Source: Acanthaster planci (lineage: Eukaryota; Echinodermata; Asteroidea; Valvatida; Acanthasteridae). Taken from it: DNA of 64,000 nt. How positions within the stretch are numbered: the stretch's first letter is position 1; each line of letters begins with the position of its first letter. The DNA is taken from the NCBI RefSeq assembly GCF_001949145.1, contig NW_019091447.1, positions 791,414 to 855,413 on the forward strand, in the 5' to 3' direction. The position numbers and the translations under genes are program-made. Shown here piece after piece: positions 1-12,283 of this stretch. The notes beneath the pieces were generated by a model, which had not been told where the DNA came from, searched no databases, and was given only the letters and a program-made list of their open reading frames with translations.

Positions 1-3000
1 TGCATGGTGATCTTAATGAGTGGAGCTGTGCTATTCCGACCCGTATCTACAAGCCCTGACCTTCCAATGAATGACTAATCAATACACTAACTATAGTAGG
101 CATTACTTTCGCCTGTGGTTTTTGTTATCCATTCAATAAGCATGGAATCACCTGTCCACACACACTTTGGGTCAGGTATAAATATTTTTCACTTTGTCAC
201 AGTCTGCTCTTGAAAGAGAAATTCATTCAACCATCTCTGATCAGTGATTGAACATCAAGGTTTGCCAAAAAGAATCCCTTTTGGACAGACTATCCTATAA
301 TCTGCTAAATCATAGTTGATACTGTAGCTGTCAAACACCTTTTGTAAAGCCAAAAATTCCAGGCATTCTGTCAAATCAGATGCTACAATTCTTAGTCCTA
401 CACTGTTTGGTAACACAAATGTAAAGGTAGCGTACTGGTTTTTAGCTTTCCCTAGATTCTGAACCAAGATGAGAATCATCAAGACCCTCGCCTAGCCTAG
501 GCTATGGGGAACTACCCCTGATTCACCTTAGCTCTCTGCTGTTCAGGCCTAGCTTGCATAACAAATTTAATGTTGAGCAGATAAGGCATTTCACATCCAT
601 TCGTATGAAAGCATTTCTGTTTTATTGGCTCATACAACATGCTAAAAGTGACCTTTCTTCGAGGCCATAAATGGCATCTGATCTGTGCATGTGAATAAGT
701 AATTGGTTTTAACCCTACCAGCCATCTCCCTCCAATTAACAAAAATTGGAGATTTCATTGCTTCAGCCATCCATCTTAATTAGGAAAATCTTTTAAGCCT
801 CAAACTTTAATGATTGCTTATGTAACCTGGTACTCTGACTGTGTGCACCCAGGATTCATGTACGGTACCCCGTACGTGTACATCTCATCAATAGCGTGGA
901 TACAAGACCACTATACAGTCACAATGTTTAGATTACAATTAGGCACAGGATTTGGCTGCATGGAAAGACCTGCCTTACTGGTTCTCTGACTAAAATTATG
1001 TCTTTTCTGCCCTTTTAATGACACACACGTATATACCGCTAGCTGGCAAATAAAAAGTAATCCTTTTTGGAATATATTGTAAAGATGATGGGGCCTTGAT
1101 ATCTGTTAATGTTTGCAACAAAGATCACTGCCTTCACAACAGTGCCCACTTTGATCATTTATTTTCTGTGAAAAAAAATTGGAAACCACAGTGACATTTG
1201 CATGAAACTGCCCTGAACTGATGTTTTCACGAGAGACAACATTTATCACAAGTGAATTTTCATCACTTACTGCACAGGAATTTTTAATAATTTATGCCAC
1301 GTAGGTTGAAGCCTTCAAATGGGAAAAAGAATAGATACAGTGTTAGTTAAAGCTTGGTTTCCAAAAATCTGGTACATGAACAAAACAGGAAATTAAGGGT
1401 AAAAAAACCACATTGCTCTGTATTTCAATGCAGATGTGGAATTGTGATAACTGATTTTAGAATCCTTTATGGTGCAGAGAGCATCAACAGATTTCAAAGG
1501 CCCACTATGCCCCTGAATTGACCCAACATCTTTCCAATTCTAAATACAAACTTATATTCAAAGAATTATCAGAACAAGGGATACCCCATGCACAGTGTAC
1601 ATCCATTAGATTATGTTGGCATTAATCTTCCCTCTCAACTGTTACATATCTGTGTATCCAAGCATTGACAATCTGTAATTACTTACTAGTGACCACGCCT
1701 ACGCAGAGAAAGGAAAGTTGTGCCTGTAAAATTTAATGGCCAATTACAGTAAGTCCTGCGATAAGATAGTGGTGTGCATCAGCTACTGACTTTAAACAAC
1801 CTTGGTCTCTACTGTCAATGATTTCCTGTGAAATCACCAGGGATTGGCATTTTGAATGGGCCACCTGAAGCATGAAATGTGATGGACTTTTGTATCAAAA
1901 GATTTTGCCATGTCACCGCAGCCTTTGACAGCTGGCAGATAAAAAAATTCCAGATGTTACACAAAGGATTTCAGACCAAAGAATTCTAGTCATTTACTCT
2001 ATTTTCAAACAAAGAATTATGAAAATCGTCAATTTTGGACGAAAAAGAATCAAATCCAAAATTGAGAACAAGCACTGAATATGTTGTTATTAAACAAGAA
2101 CAATTTACCCATTCTCCAGAATCTTAAATTTTGTTGAAAGTAACTCCTTCAAAAACTTGTTTTCAGAATAAGAATTCTGAAGATATTGACATACATGTAT
2201 GCACATACAAAATGTACATCATTAACATTTCCAAGCAATGCAGCCTGAGGCTTTCTGTTCGGAGAAAATGCAGTCAATCTAATAAAACTGATGCAGAGAA
2301 AATTCTCTTGTTATTGCTAATAAGGCAGGTGCCACACTGGAAAGTTTCCTCCAATCAAATCATCCCTTGTAGGAGCGTGGAAGATCATTCAATTTTCAGG
2401 TCACCACTCAATGTTATACTCTCGCTTGGGTAGACTTTGTCATTTCTTCACCTATTTTGAAGCTGCTGTAGTTTTTTGTCCGCTCTGCAAATAAGGTATC
2501 TTGTTTATTTCTCTCGAGACTATCCCCCCCCCCAATAAAACAGAGACAGTACAACGTCAGAGAAAAATTACAGAGGGATTATCTTCAAGAAGCCCATGGG
2601 TGCATGTTTCAACTAAAGTTCCCAAATGGTTTTCTTGTGTTCCTTTGTGTCCGTCCAAGTTAGCAAATGTTCAGCAGAATTTCCAAGGACTTTCAACCAC
2701 CAGCTTCCATGGAAACGGCATATAATGAACCATGCATGCACTGTTACTGATTCTGGTTGGCTGCAGATGCATCACACACAGTAGAATTCATAAATAACGC
2801 CACCATTGTCCTTGCTCATACAAAATTAAAACATTTCCCAGTAACTCCTGACACAGCAGCTGTTAGTTACAAAGGCCCTTCCTATCTGGGGGCAAAACAT
2901 AAAACTGATGGATTCCATATGTATGCATTGTACTGTGAACATTTCAAAAAGAAGGAAATTAAAATTGGACAAAAAGAGTATTCCATTTTTCTATTTGCCC

Positions 3001-3343
3001 TTCCATCCATTACAAAAATGATAACACAGGCAGAAGTGGGCCTTTTTTATAATTTTTTTCTGCTGGTGTTAAGTTGTTATTTTATGCCTATGTTCAAAGA
3101 TGATATTTGAAAGCTTTGCATAATTTTTATTCTTTTAAACATCTTTAGACTGTCATTGTAATTTTGCTGTCATTGTCACTCACTGTCCCATTCAGTATCT
3201 TTGTCATTTTAGTTTTGCCAGCGGTATGCCCTCAGTATATATCATCATCTTTGATGTCACAGTCAGGTTTATAGCTTTGTCCATGTAATTTGTCATTGTC
3301 ATGCATGTTTCTCTGTCATCTGCGGTGGCTCTGACATGCTTAC
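1..3343. other. No gene recognised; probably intron or later part of the minus-strand secreted-protein gene
   Basis: This is AT-rich sequence without an exon I can defend. The minus-strand gene whose second exon ends at 3344 must continue into or past this stretch. I read the minus strand looking for the expected next exon (a Gly-Gly-Phe/Tyr start followed by a beta-strand) and did not find it, so the remainder probably lies beyond the left edge. An open frame at 255-482 (minus) has no family resemblance and no convincing splice sites. Confidence 0.5.
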
Positions 3344-6300
3344 CCTGTGTGAATATGCCAGATGCCAGGTGACATTGACTTTCTGTCCTGGTGCAAATGT
3401 TGTCACTAGACCACCTGGGAAAAAAAAGTTTTCTTTAGTTTCAAATTACATGTACATGTAACTTGCACAGGGCTCAGAGAACAACTGTCCCTGTAGAAAT
3501 ACTCTTTATCGCTGGAGGTTTTTCCTCAGTATTTACTTGAAGAGTGATGCTCCTTATCTCAGTTTTAGGATTCAAACTGCTAGGTGAATCCCCTAAAAGG
3601 AAATCAAATCACTGACACTGTACAGGAAATTTGAATAAAGGTGCAGAAATCCATTTCTCAATATTTTGTCAACATCACATAAACTGACTGCATTTCAGAG
3701 GCTCAGTTTTCTTCATTCAAAGCACCAATTTTCTGAAAGTTTGTAATCTTTCCTAATAATTCTAGGAATATGCTGTGCCCAAGGATAATTTCAAAATATG
3801 CAGAAATATACTGTTCATGTTTGCATTTTACCCTAGCCATGCATACATTAAAGTTACACTCCAAACCCAATTCCACTTTACACTCTGTTATCCAGATTCC
3901 TTATAAACCTTTCATATGTTGAGCAAAGTCTAAACCACAAATGCATACGCCTGATGTCACAGGAACTGAGTGTAACTGCTTTTGATTTTGTTTCCACAAG
4001 CTGTGAATGAAAAGCGGGTCTCAGGCATCCATGGCCTGTTTGCAATAACCAATACAAGGACTTTTTCAATTGTTGTCTAGATCCCTTCGAATGGTGATAA
4101 TCTGAACAGCGATGGTAAGTAAGCGTAGCCAATGTCTCATACTCCAACTTGAGACCTCAAATATCCCACACTGTCAAACAACTGCAGTGTTTGCCAATAC
4201 ACCTGTCTGTCAATATTTACTTTGGACCAGCCACACCCATACAGCACATTTCATACGTGTAGCTGCCAAGCACTGAAAAATTCCTGCTGTTGTGCCTTGC
4301 AAAGAACCACTCATGTACATGTACCTCATCAATCATTATCAGAATGTTTCCAGTCTCTCATGTGCTTGGGCAGAATATATTGTAACAGCAGTGTCCTTCC
4401 AAAACAGAAAAAAACGTTTCCTGACTTTATCTGATAATTGATCTGAAAGTATAACCCTGCATCAGCCACATGTGTTTCCTTTCTCCATACATCAGCCAAA
4501 GCAAAGCTTCAAGAAATTCTCAAACCAAATTGACAGAGCAAATGATTTGTGCAAAATCATTTGGGTTTAGCCAAAGTCACTGCATTGCACTTCTGTTTGA
4601 ACAGATGGCATTTGCCGACTTGCCATCTTTTTCAAGGAGAAGTGACAACTATGAAAATTTTGCTTGTCCACAACACACCAAGGCCAAACCAGGACATAGT
4701 CATTAGCTGGCCATGAAGGGCTTATCCCAATGCCATTTTCAGAGATTTAACTTGATAAAAAAGATGGACAGCATAATGAGCAAGGACAAACACCATCAGT
4801 TCGGACTAGCTTTTCAGAAATTCTTTGAGATTTTTCTCTGAGATAGGGGTAGTACTGAGCCTAAATTTCATATTTTCTGGCAATGTGCATTGATAAAAGG
4901 TTATGTACATATATACCTCTGAATGTTGCAAAATACTGTTGTTTGGGTGAAAGAAATGCTCTAGCTGACTGATGCATGGATTGGATGCTGGACATGCGTG
5001 AACAATGTACTCCATTTTCATATCAAAATAAAAATTATCTAAACTACGTAGGGATGAACTACCTGCAGCAAGTTTAATTCATGTCCAGATATTAAGTTAA
5101 AGACAGGTGTACTAATGTGAATCACCATGAACCTTGCCCTTTAAAATAACCATTATCCAGTTTTTGTTCCATTTTTTAAAGTTTCAATTATGCATGTGAG
5201 TCCCGCGTGTAGTTGGAGTACACACATGGGAAAAGGGAGCTGTCCGCATTAACATTTAATTCTGTGAAAGAGCTTCGAGCTCCACATGAAGGTCACAGGA
5301 AAAACAAGAAAACATCAGTGAAGGTATTGTCAGTGCTGACAAAAGACTGTCATGGTTACCGTTTCCATAGATGCACAGCTCACAAAAAAATCATTGTATG
5401 ATGTAAGGCACACATGCGTAAATACACTTTGATTTCTCTTTGAGCGCAGTTTTTCAGTAATGCCTGTATGTGCCGTTGTTAGGAAACCGAAATGTCAGAC
5501 ATTTCTCATCATTTTCCAAGGTTATTAATTATGAAGAAGATAAAGAAAATAAATTACTCTTAAAAGGTACATTTTACAGCCTCAAGTTTTTCTTCATGAA
5601 AAGGGAGAAAAGACTAGAAGAATATGAACTTACAAGTAAATGTGAAAATGAAGAAAAGGCAATTAAAGGGAACAGCTATGTAGGAACTTTATTCCTGTAC
5701 ATGTACCTCAGGAATCCACTTTGACTCTGTCAAATAAAACTACACATGAACAGAATTGTGTCTCAAAATATAGATTTCTTGCAACATGCTTCTCAGATTC
5801 TTGTAGAATACAACTTACTTGGCATTAGATTATCCCCCACCCATAGGCTCCGTCCCTTTGGTCCCTTAATGTACATTACGGTTATTTTACAAGAGATCCC
5901 AGCTTCAGATTTTTCTATCTGTGCTGAATAACCATTAACCTGAGGGGTACGTGAACTTACTTATGTACATGATTGTGTCAAAAAGGGGTTTTTTATGGAC
6001 TCATTTGTTCCATATGAAAACTTCCATTTTGCTGCAAAGCAGGTGGTATTCACAACAATATGTATGAGCCAATCGAGAATGGTTTTCTAAATCTTTGCCG
6101 TCTTTGCGTTAATTGGATGCTGCAAATTAAACAAGCTACGCTAGGTTTCCAAAGGTATTTCCATGGAAACGGGGCTATTAAGGAAACCCACCACGATGAA
6201 TTACTCTCTGCAACTAACAAAGATCACAACGTGAATGAACAAAGACCCGAAACCCTACTGAGGCAGATATTTAAAGTAATTATAACTGGAAAAGCTTTGG

Positions 6301-8779
6301 GATTTGTGAGGGGAAAATCGATACATACTGTACATGTACATGTAAGTAAACAGCTGTAAACTAAGACCCATTCCACTCAGCCAATTAGTGTTCATGAGTC
6401 AGCTTATTAAAACCCGGATCCAAAGTTGAAAAAAAAGTCACTGTAGATCTAAACAGCTCCAGCAATGTACCTTTGACATTTGATCAATAATGGCTGTAAA
6501 TGACGGAATTAATGGCCTTAATCCAGTCTACAAGAAGACAGGAATGGCTTAGCTTGCAAAAGTATTTTGACGCTAATCACAAAAAGAACTTCCAGGTACC
6601 AAAATGCATCAAAATGTAATCTCTGATTCACATCTCTGCACTTTATATCAATAGCTAGCAGGGAATTGAAGCAGAGTTTCCTGTGCTTGGAATACTCAAA
6701 AATGTCATCTTTGTGATGGAAGAGTTCCCAACGCAGCTTGTTTGTGTGGCCAAGCAGGGCACTTAACAGCGATTTTGAGTCTCTAGATGTAAATCCTTTA
6801 TTATTGATTTTCTTTTTGTGACACTTATTATTTTCCTCATTTGTCGAAAATGCCAGTAGTACACTGGGAAGCCATTGATTTGTAAAGTAGGGTTACTGCC
6901 TGTTTTACAGGAACGAGCATCTCTGTAGTTTTCTCTGCCTCTTTATTTTTACGATGCACTGAGCTGCATACAAATCAGTATAATTTTGTACATGAAGAAA
7001 CATGGACTTCATAAAACGCATGCCTTCCAGTTCTATTCTCCACCTAGATGCAATATGCATTAATGTAGTTTTTTTGTAAATGTTGCCATGGTAACACATG
7101 AAGGAGATTGGCACAAAAGACAGGAAATTAAGTGCGATGCATCAAACGCAGTATTGTTAGAAGAAGCAGGAAATGAGGAAAATGGACAAGACGTTCAGAC
7201 ATCAAACTGAACATCATCTTAAATTGTTTCCAAATGCACGATACTTGGTCTTCAGTAGAAACTGATAATTCTAGCCAATACAATGACCAAAAGACTAAGT
7301 CCCTACCATCTATATGAGGGATATCACACAATGCAGGAAACATAAAGACATTCAACAAATATAGCCATTGTTCCCAAGGATTACTGATGTTGAAGAAGTT
7401 CAGGCTGTTGGGGGGTCTACCTAATTGGGCATCTGACCTACAGAGTAACAAGGACTATAATTGTTCAAAATGTCAATACTGTCTTACAAAATCCTAGCAG
7501 CTCTATTCTGGGCATGTGATTTTCCAATAAAATTTCCCAATGACTGATGGGTTGATAAACAAAACACCAATCTACATGCAATTTAATGGAAGAGTTGGTC
7601 AGTTGGTCATATGAGAACTGCTTCTGACTTTTGAAAAGTTTTGAAGAGGCATCAAGTGTTCAAATCACAAAACCCTGTCACGTTTCATGCTGGCGTGTCG
7701 CACAAGGTCAAAAAACAGCACTTAAGTTTGTGGTATAAAAGTGGTTTGCTTTCAATGATATATAATGAAGCAATTCTTAGTGCAGTGACTGATCTCAAGA
7801 TACGCCACCTCAAGATATACCCGAGCAGGGTTCCAATTCTAATTTTAAAATGTGAGGATGCGATTGTCAAAAAAATGTGTAGCGGAAAATTTGGCAAATT
7901 TTACAAATTTCATGTTTCAGACAGTGGGCATTACTTTCAGGAAAATGCACTCATTTTGCTTAATTACAACAAAATCTCTTTATAACTTTACATATTGTCA
8001 TTAACAATTACAAAAGTGATTGCTATCATTTTAAATTTATATATTTCAAAAAAGCTAAAACATATTTTAATTCTCAAAAGGGAAAAATACCATTCACAGG
8101 CCTGGGCATGCTTGGTTTGTGTCAAAATTCTTGTATTGTAGCTTATGTTACAGATTAACAGATGCTTCGTTCAAAATTAAAACTAAAAAGTCACACAATC
8201 AAATATTAATTAATAGATATATGTATTGCATGCTTCCAAAATTAAGAAAACCCTACCATCATGCAATGAAATTGCACTGCATTTTAATTAATGGAACACT
8301 GTGTGAGATTTAATGCATTTAACAGAGATTTGGCCAGAACACCCCTTTTCTACAGCCCTCTCTTCTTTCTTACTTAAAGACTTAAGACATTACATCTTCC
8401 ATTTCAATTCATTTCCAAGAAATATTTATTGCTCAGAACAATCATTTCGTCTTGACGTTGGATAATACGTAGCTTCATTCATCCATGCATATAAGGAGGA
8501 AAAGGAATAGATTTTGTACCCCGAATTTGGCAAAAAAAGTTTGGTTTAATTTGCTATTCATGCACAAAACACGAAGAAAATTTACCAAAGTGAAACAAAC
8601 GTCTACAAATGAAAGAAAAAGTTTCACTGACCAGAGGGCACCCCGCAAGGTACTTGGGTCCGGATGTTGTCCAAGAAGTCGAAATCGTAGGTCCTCGCTG
8701 GCGGCCAAGTCAGACGGACGTGCGCCGCGCTGAGCCCCATGAGAAGAGTGAGTACAGCGACGCTCATCAACTGTGCCAT
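3344..8779 (-). CDS. Secreted protein with predicted mature N-terminal His (copper-oxygenase-like), 5' two exons only
   Basis: Two coding exons, 8779-8632 and 3414-3344, joined by a 5.2-kb phase-1 intron; the gene continues off the left edge. Exon 1 encodes a signal peptide (about residues 1-19, ending GLSAA) followed directly by HVRLTWPPAR, then an acidic/aromatic stretch and a PCGVPSG motif. Its donor is GTCAGT. Exon 2 follows a CCCAG acceptor and adds GLVTTFAPGQKVNVTWHLAY, then SHR and a GTAAGC donor. Cleavage after GLSAA would leave His-1 at the mature end, the arrangement used by copper histidine-brace proteins such as LPMOs; the Pro-Pro-x-Arg and Pro-Cys-Gly motifs also recall that kind of fold. 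That function is inferred: the second brace His and most of the domain are outside the window. The phase-1 join gives an uninterrupted, sensible protein, which supports the model. Confidence 0.68.
3415..8631 (-). other. Intron 1 of the His-initial secreted-protein gene
   Basis: About 5.2 kb of AT-rich sequence between the two coding exons. It holds short chance open frames on both strands and several copies of the palindrome TACATGTA (for example near 3450, 4315, 5700 and 6330). I see no other gene, tRNA or intact transposon in it. Confidence 0.55.
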
Positions 8780-11700
8780 CTTCGCTGCTCTCTCGTAAAA
8801 TCAACTCAGCCAAAGTCTCCAAGGCTCGTCGAACGGCAAACGTCTGAAATGACTGTCTCGTCACTGGTCAACGCACGTCTTGGGATCGATAATAGATTTT
8901 CTTGGGAATGTTTTGAAATTTGGGAATTGTTAGAGACAAGCTTGTCCTGCCTGTGCTTAAACCCCGAGGAGTCGACGCTCCACTCTCAGTAAATTCTGCC
9001 GCCCGTGCGCGTACGTACGTCTATGATGTATCCTCTGAACACGACGCGATATGGATCGATGATCAGTCATGCGCGAAAAGCTTTCGAACACGATGTCACA
9101 AGAAAATCGACACTGTGTTACAAACTGGGACAAGATCGGCGGTATCGTCATTTGCATGGGCGTGGGTGTCTTAAGCATTTGATCAGTGAAACTGGTGTAA
9201 AAGGAATACCCCCCTGCCCCACAGAGAATGGGAAATAATCCAAGAATGATTGTGTATATCTTGCCGATTTACAACGGCTTACGTTCAGCATGCACTTCAT
9301 GGTTAATTGTTCTGTTTTGTAGTTGTTATTTATACCTTTAACTTGAGTTTTTAAAGTATAATGTTTACATGTTTTTAATGTTTATGTATTTGTTTTTAAC
9401 TAGTTTACTTGTATCTAGTGTTTATTTTATTCAGACTTGCTTTTTAATTCGTATTATACCATGTCAGGGTCTTATGCAAAACCACCCTTCCGTTCGGTGA
9501 CTAAGTTATACCCTGGATAAATAAAAGAACTAATAACATAATAATGATGACTGTTCACAACATTAGGTTGTAACTTTTAGTTTGTGGTTTCTCTTTCTCT
9601 AGACACCAAGAAAAAGAGAGAATGATCGTCAATGCCATATCTGCCTGCATCACCGGTCGTCATAACCGGCTCTTATTTCTTAAAATGCCATCCCCATTTC
9701 ACTAATGGGTACATGCAGTCTTGTCAGCAATTGTCAACTTCATGCTGAGCCTGCATAATAGCATTAGCCTATACCACTAGGGTTTCAGTTTGTTACCAAC
9801 TATGAAATAGACAATTAATTAACGGGGAGAAGGCTAATCTTTTAAGCGACGTTTTGCAGTCTGGCATTAGTTATAATTTCTGCGATGTACATTTTGTTTT
9901 ACTGATCATAAAAATTCACGAGAATATTCGGCACACGATATGCAACCTATTATACAAAACTGTTTTTCTTGTTGTAATAACTATATAGAAGGGACTTACA
10001 CCCACGAATTTTTCTTAATTATGTTACATCTTTATCTGAAATCATAGGTTTGCTTCACGAAATGTAAATTGTGTCACTCAAGTCTTCGTTTTTCGACATA
10101 GTTTACAGAGCACTGAAGTTCTCTCTGCACAAGTTTCCCCGTACCTGCCCTAGCTACTGAAAGAAAGACAATATTTTCAAGGCACTGAACCATGAGGCAA
10201 CAATTTGCACTGCCTTTGCGACGCCAAGTATTTATTCCTTTGGGACACACCTGCAGTGACTCAGCAGAAAAAAAATGCTGTTATCATCGTAAGCGATATT
10301 ACCCTTGGGTTTCACTTGTAATGCCTTCAATGTACAATGCACAGAGGCGCGTGAAAAAAATGCATATACCTAGTGACCTATAGTGCATTCCATATAATGC
10401 TCTTAAAGAACTCGAAATCCGCCACTCGATGTTAAGTTGTTGTGACCCCTGCTCGTCATGCCCTCAAGTATTTCACAGGCTCTGAGATTCTGGAGGAAAG
10501 GTGACCAATCCAGATACTCTCCAATCCAGATAACCACTGAATTAACGACAGTGTCCATTAAAGACTCACGTTTCCCATCTCCAATAGCCAGACATAAGGA
10601 GAATGCAATAGATCAGAAATTGGGATATCCCTGAAGAGTATAGAAATCAGGGAATGAATATGCAAAATGCCTAGTACTGTCATTTTTATATCTTTGTGTT
10701 ATTAGAATGTGGCTGAAAAGACATTAATGAAAACTGTAGTTACTTAACTTAGACGAAGAAACTAAAATGACATTATTTGTCTTCAGAATGAAAAGTTTTG
10801 CTGTAAAGTATTCCCCGGTCGTGAAGCTTTAAATTTCATTCTTGCATTGTCAAAAGGCGGGAAAATTTAGAATTGATGAATGCAGTCACGCATAACCTTA
10901 ATTGGAGATAGTACCAGAAATATCGCCAACTTTAAAAATTCTCAATGGAATTAACTGTCCTTCGAATACGCCCAAATGAAAGTGATCTTTTTGAACACTA
11001 GCTCATAATAGCTTATACATATAAGCAATAAACCATGGCGCCTTGTCTAAGGCACAGGTACGTACAAGGTCATGATCAGTAACACCATGACCGAACCATT
11101 ACCAAATTCCAACAGGCCAATGAACGAATTACAAAGGAAGTGTAGGCTGAGTTTTTGCCGAATAGACCACCCCGTGCCGGCCCGTTGGCAAGAGTTTGCC
11201 CACACGCCTGGGCGTTTAATGCCCACACGAGTTTTCTACACACTATAGTACTCGTGTGTGAAGAAAAAATCATGTTGGTATATTGAGAGACTCGGATTAT
11301 TACGATTAATGTCCGATACGAGCTGGTCGAAAAGAAGGCGCAATTTTCCTTTCGCAGCGGCGACTCCTGTGGTCGGAACTGCATGCGCTTCGCTGGTTCA
11401 CGAATGACTATTCTTCGCTTTAGTACCAGCAGCAAAATGGACACTCCCGACCAACAGTGTCGATTTCAACCGATGCAGCAAGGTGTGGTCAGTAGGCGGG
11501 AAATTTCTTTATTACATTCTAAGCCTTACAGTTGAAGGAAAAATCAGAAATGTTTTGTCGTGCTGTATACTTGGTGTGGTGGACTTCCAGGCAACTGATG
11601 TCGTAGTTGAAGTGTTGATCTACCACGACAGCTACGTTCTTATGCTAAATTTTGACTTTTAACGGACAAAACATGCAGGTGAGCCTTCTGAATGAATGTT

Positions 11701-12171
11701 CCGGGGCATTTTCCCACGAGAGGATTTCAAGATTAATTGCCAGACTGATCGAAGTGACTTTTATTTTTCCACAAATAGAGAGGAACCACCCGAACAAAGA
11801 CCTCTTTGCGCTATCGACACACCGTCCATGACAGTGGATGTTGTACTCGTCAAAATACACGGGGCATTGCTTGTTACCTGTTAACGACATGTACTCGATG
11901 GCTATGCTTTTGGCTGTACTCTGCGGGGCAAATTCAGGCCTCACCAATCATCACCCCAATGATGCCCTCAAAAGTCGAGTGTTTTCCTTTTCGAAACGTG
12001 TGTCCTTACCACGCACTTTTATGACACATTCTGAATCTCAGATTTATCCGGGTTAGCGTGCTCCATTTTAAAATGTCAAGCGGAGTGAACAAAATTTTAA
12101 GGACAAGGTAAAGCAACTACATCTACAAAGAAAGGTTTTGCTCCAGTGGATTTGAGGGATTAGCTGTCAAA
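8780..12171. other. Intergenic/5' region; CpG-rich start, possible retrotransposon tail near 9.4-9.5 kb
   Basis: The first 350 bases upstream of the minus-strand ATG at 8779 are rich in CpG compared with the rest of the window and probably contain its promoter. Around 9270-9530 (plus) an AT-rich tract ends in CCCTGGATAAATAAA, the look of the 3' end of a non-LTR retrotransposon, but no reverse-transcriptase frame is present. The remainder to 12.1 kb shows only short frames on both strands (for example 11076-11444 and 11645-11947, minus) without family resemblance. Confidence 0.4.
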
Positions 12172-12283
12172 ATGTCAAGGTTCAACATGGGGTTGTTGCT
12201 ATCCTCCTTTATTTTCCAACTGGCCCGAGTCACTTACGCCAGTAAACCTTCTAACGCCTGTCTATTCAGCATTTGGCCAAAGA
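12172..12283 (+). CDS. Signal-peptide exon of an unidentified secreted protein
   Basis: An ATG in good context opens a 37-codon frame that starts MSRFNMGLLLSSFIFQLARV, a hydrophobic signal peptide likely cleaved near TYA-SKP, and continues with one Cys (residue 30) to ...SIWPK. It stops at a consensus phase-1 donor (AAGA, then GTAAGT). Downstream exons are not certain. One candidate terminal exon is 13465-13613: joined in phase it adds a lysine- and cysteine-rich stretch (Cys at about residues 43, 47, 49 and 53 of an 86-aa product) and a TAG stop, but its acceptor lacks a clear pyrimidine tract. I do not recognise the family. The gene must end or be interrupted before the PP2C-like gene at 17215. 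Confidence 0.42.

Noticed and set aside
255-482. Minus-strand 75-aa frame considered as a later exon of the secreted-protein gene
   Set aside because: No clear acceptor, and its sequence does not fit the expected continuation of the domain.
2757-3110. Plus-strand 117-aa frame
   Set aside because: Starts with TTG, has no domain and lies in the intronic/intergenic part of a minus-strand gene.
8485-8992. Plus-strand frames over the secreted-protein first exon
   Set aside because: They are the opposite strand of a real signal-peptide exon with a donor site; no supporting features of their own.
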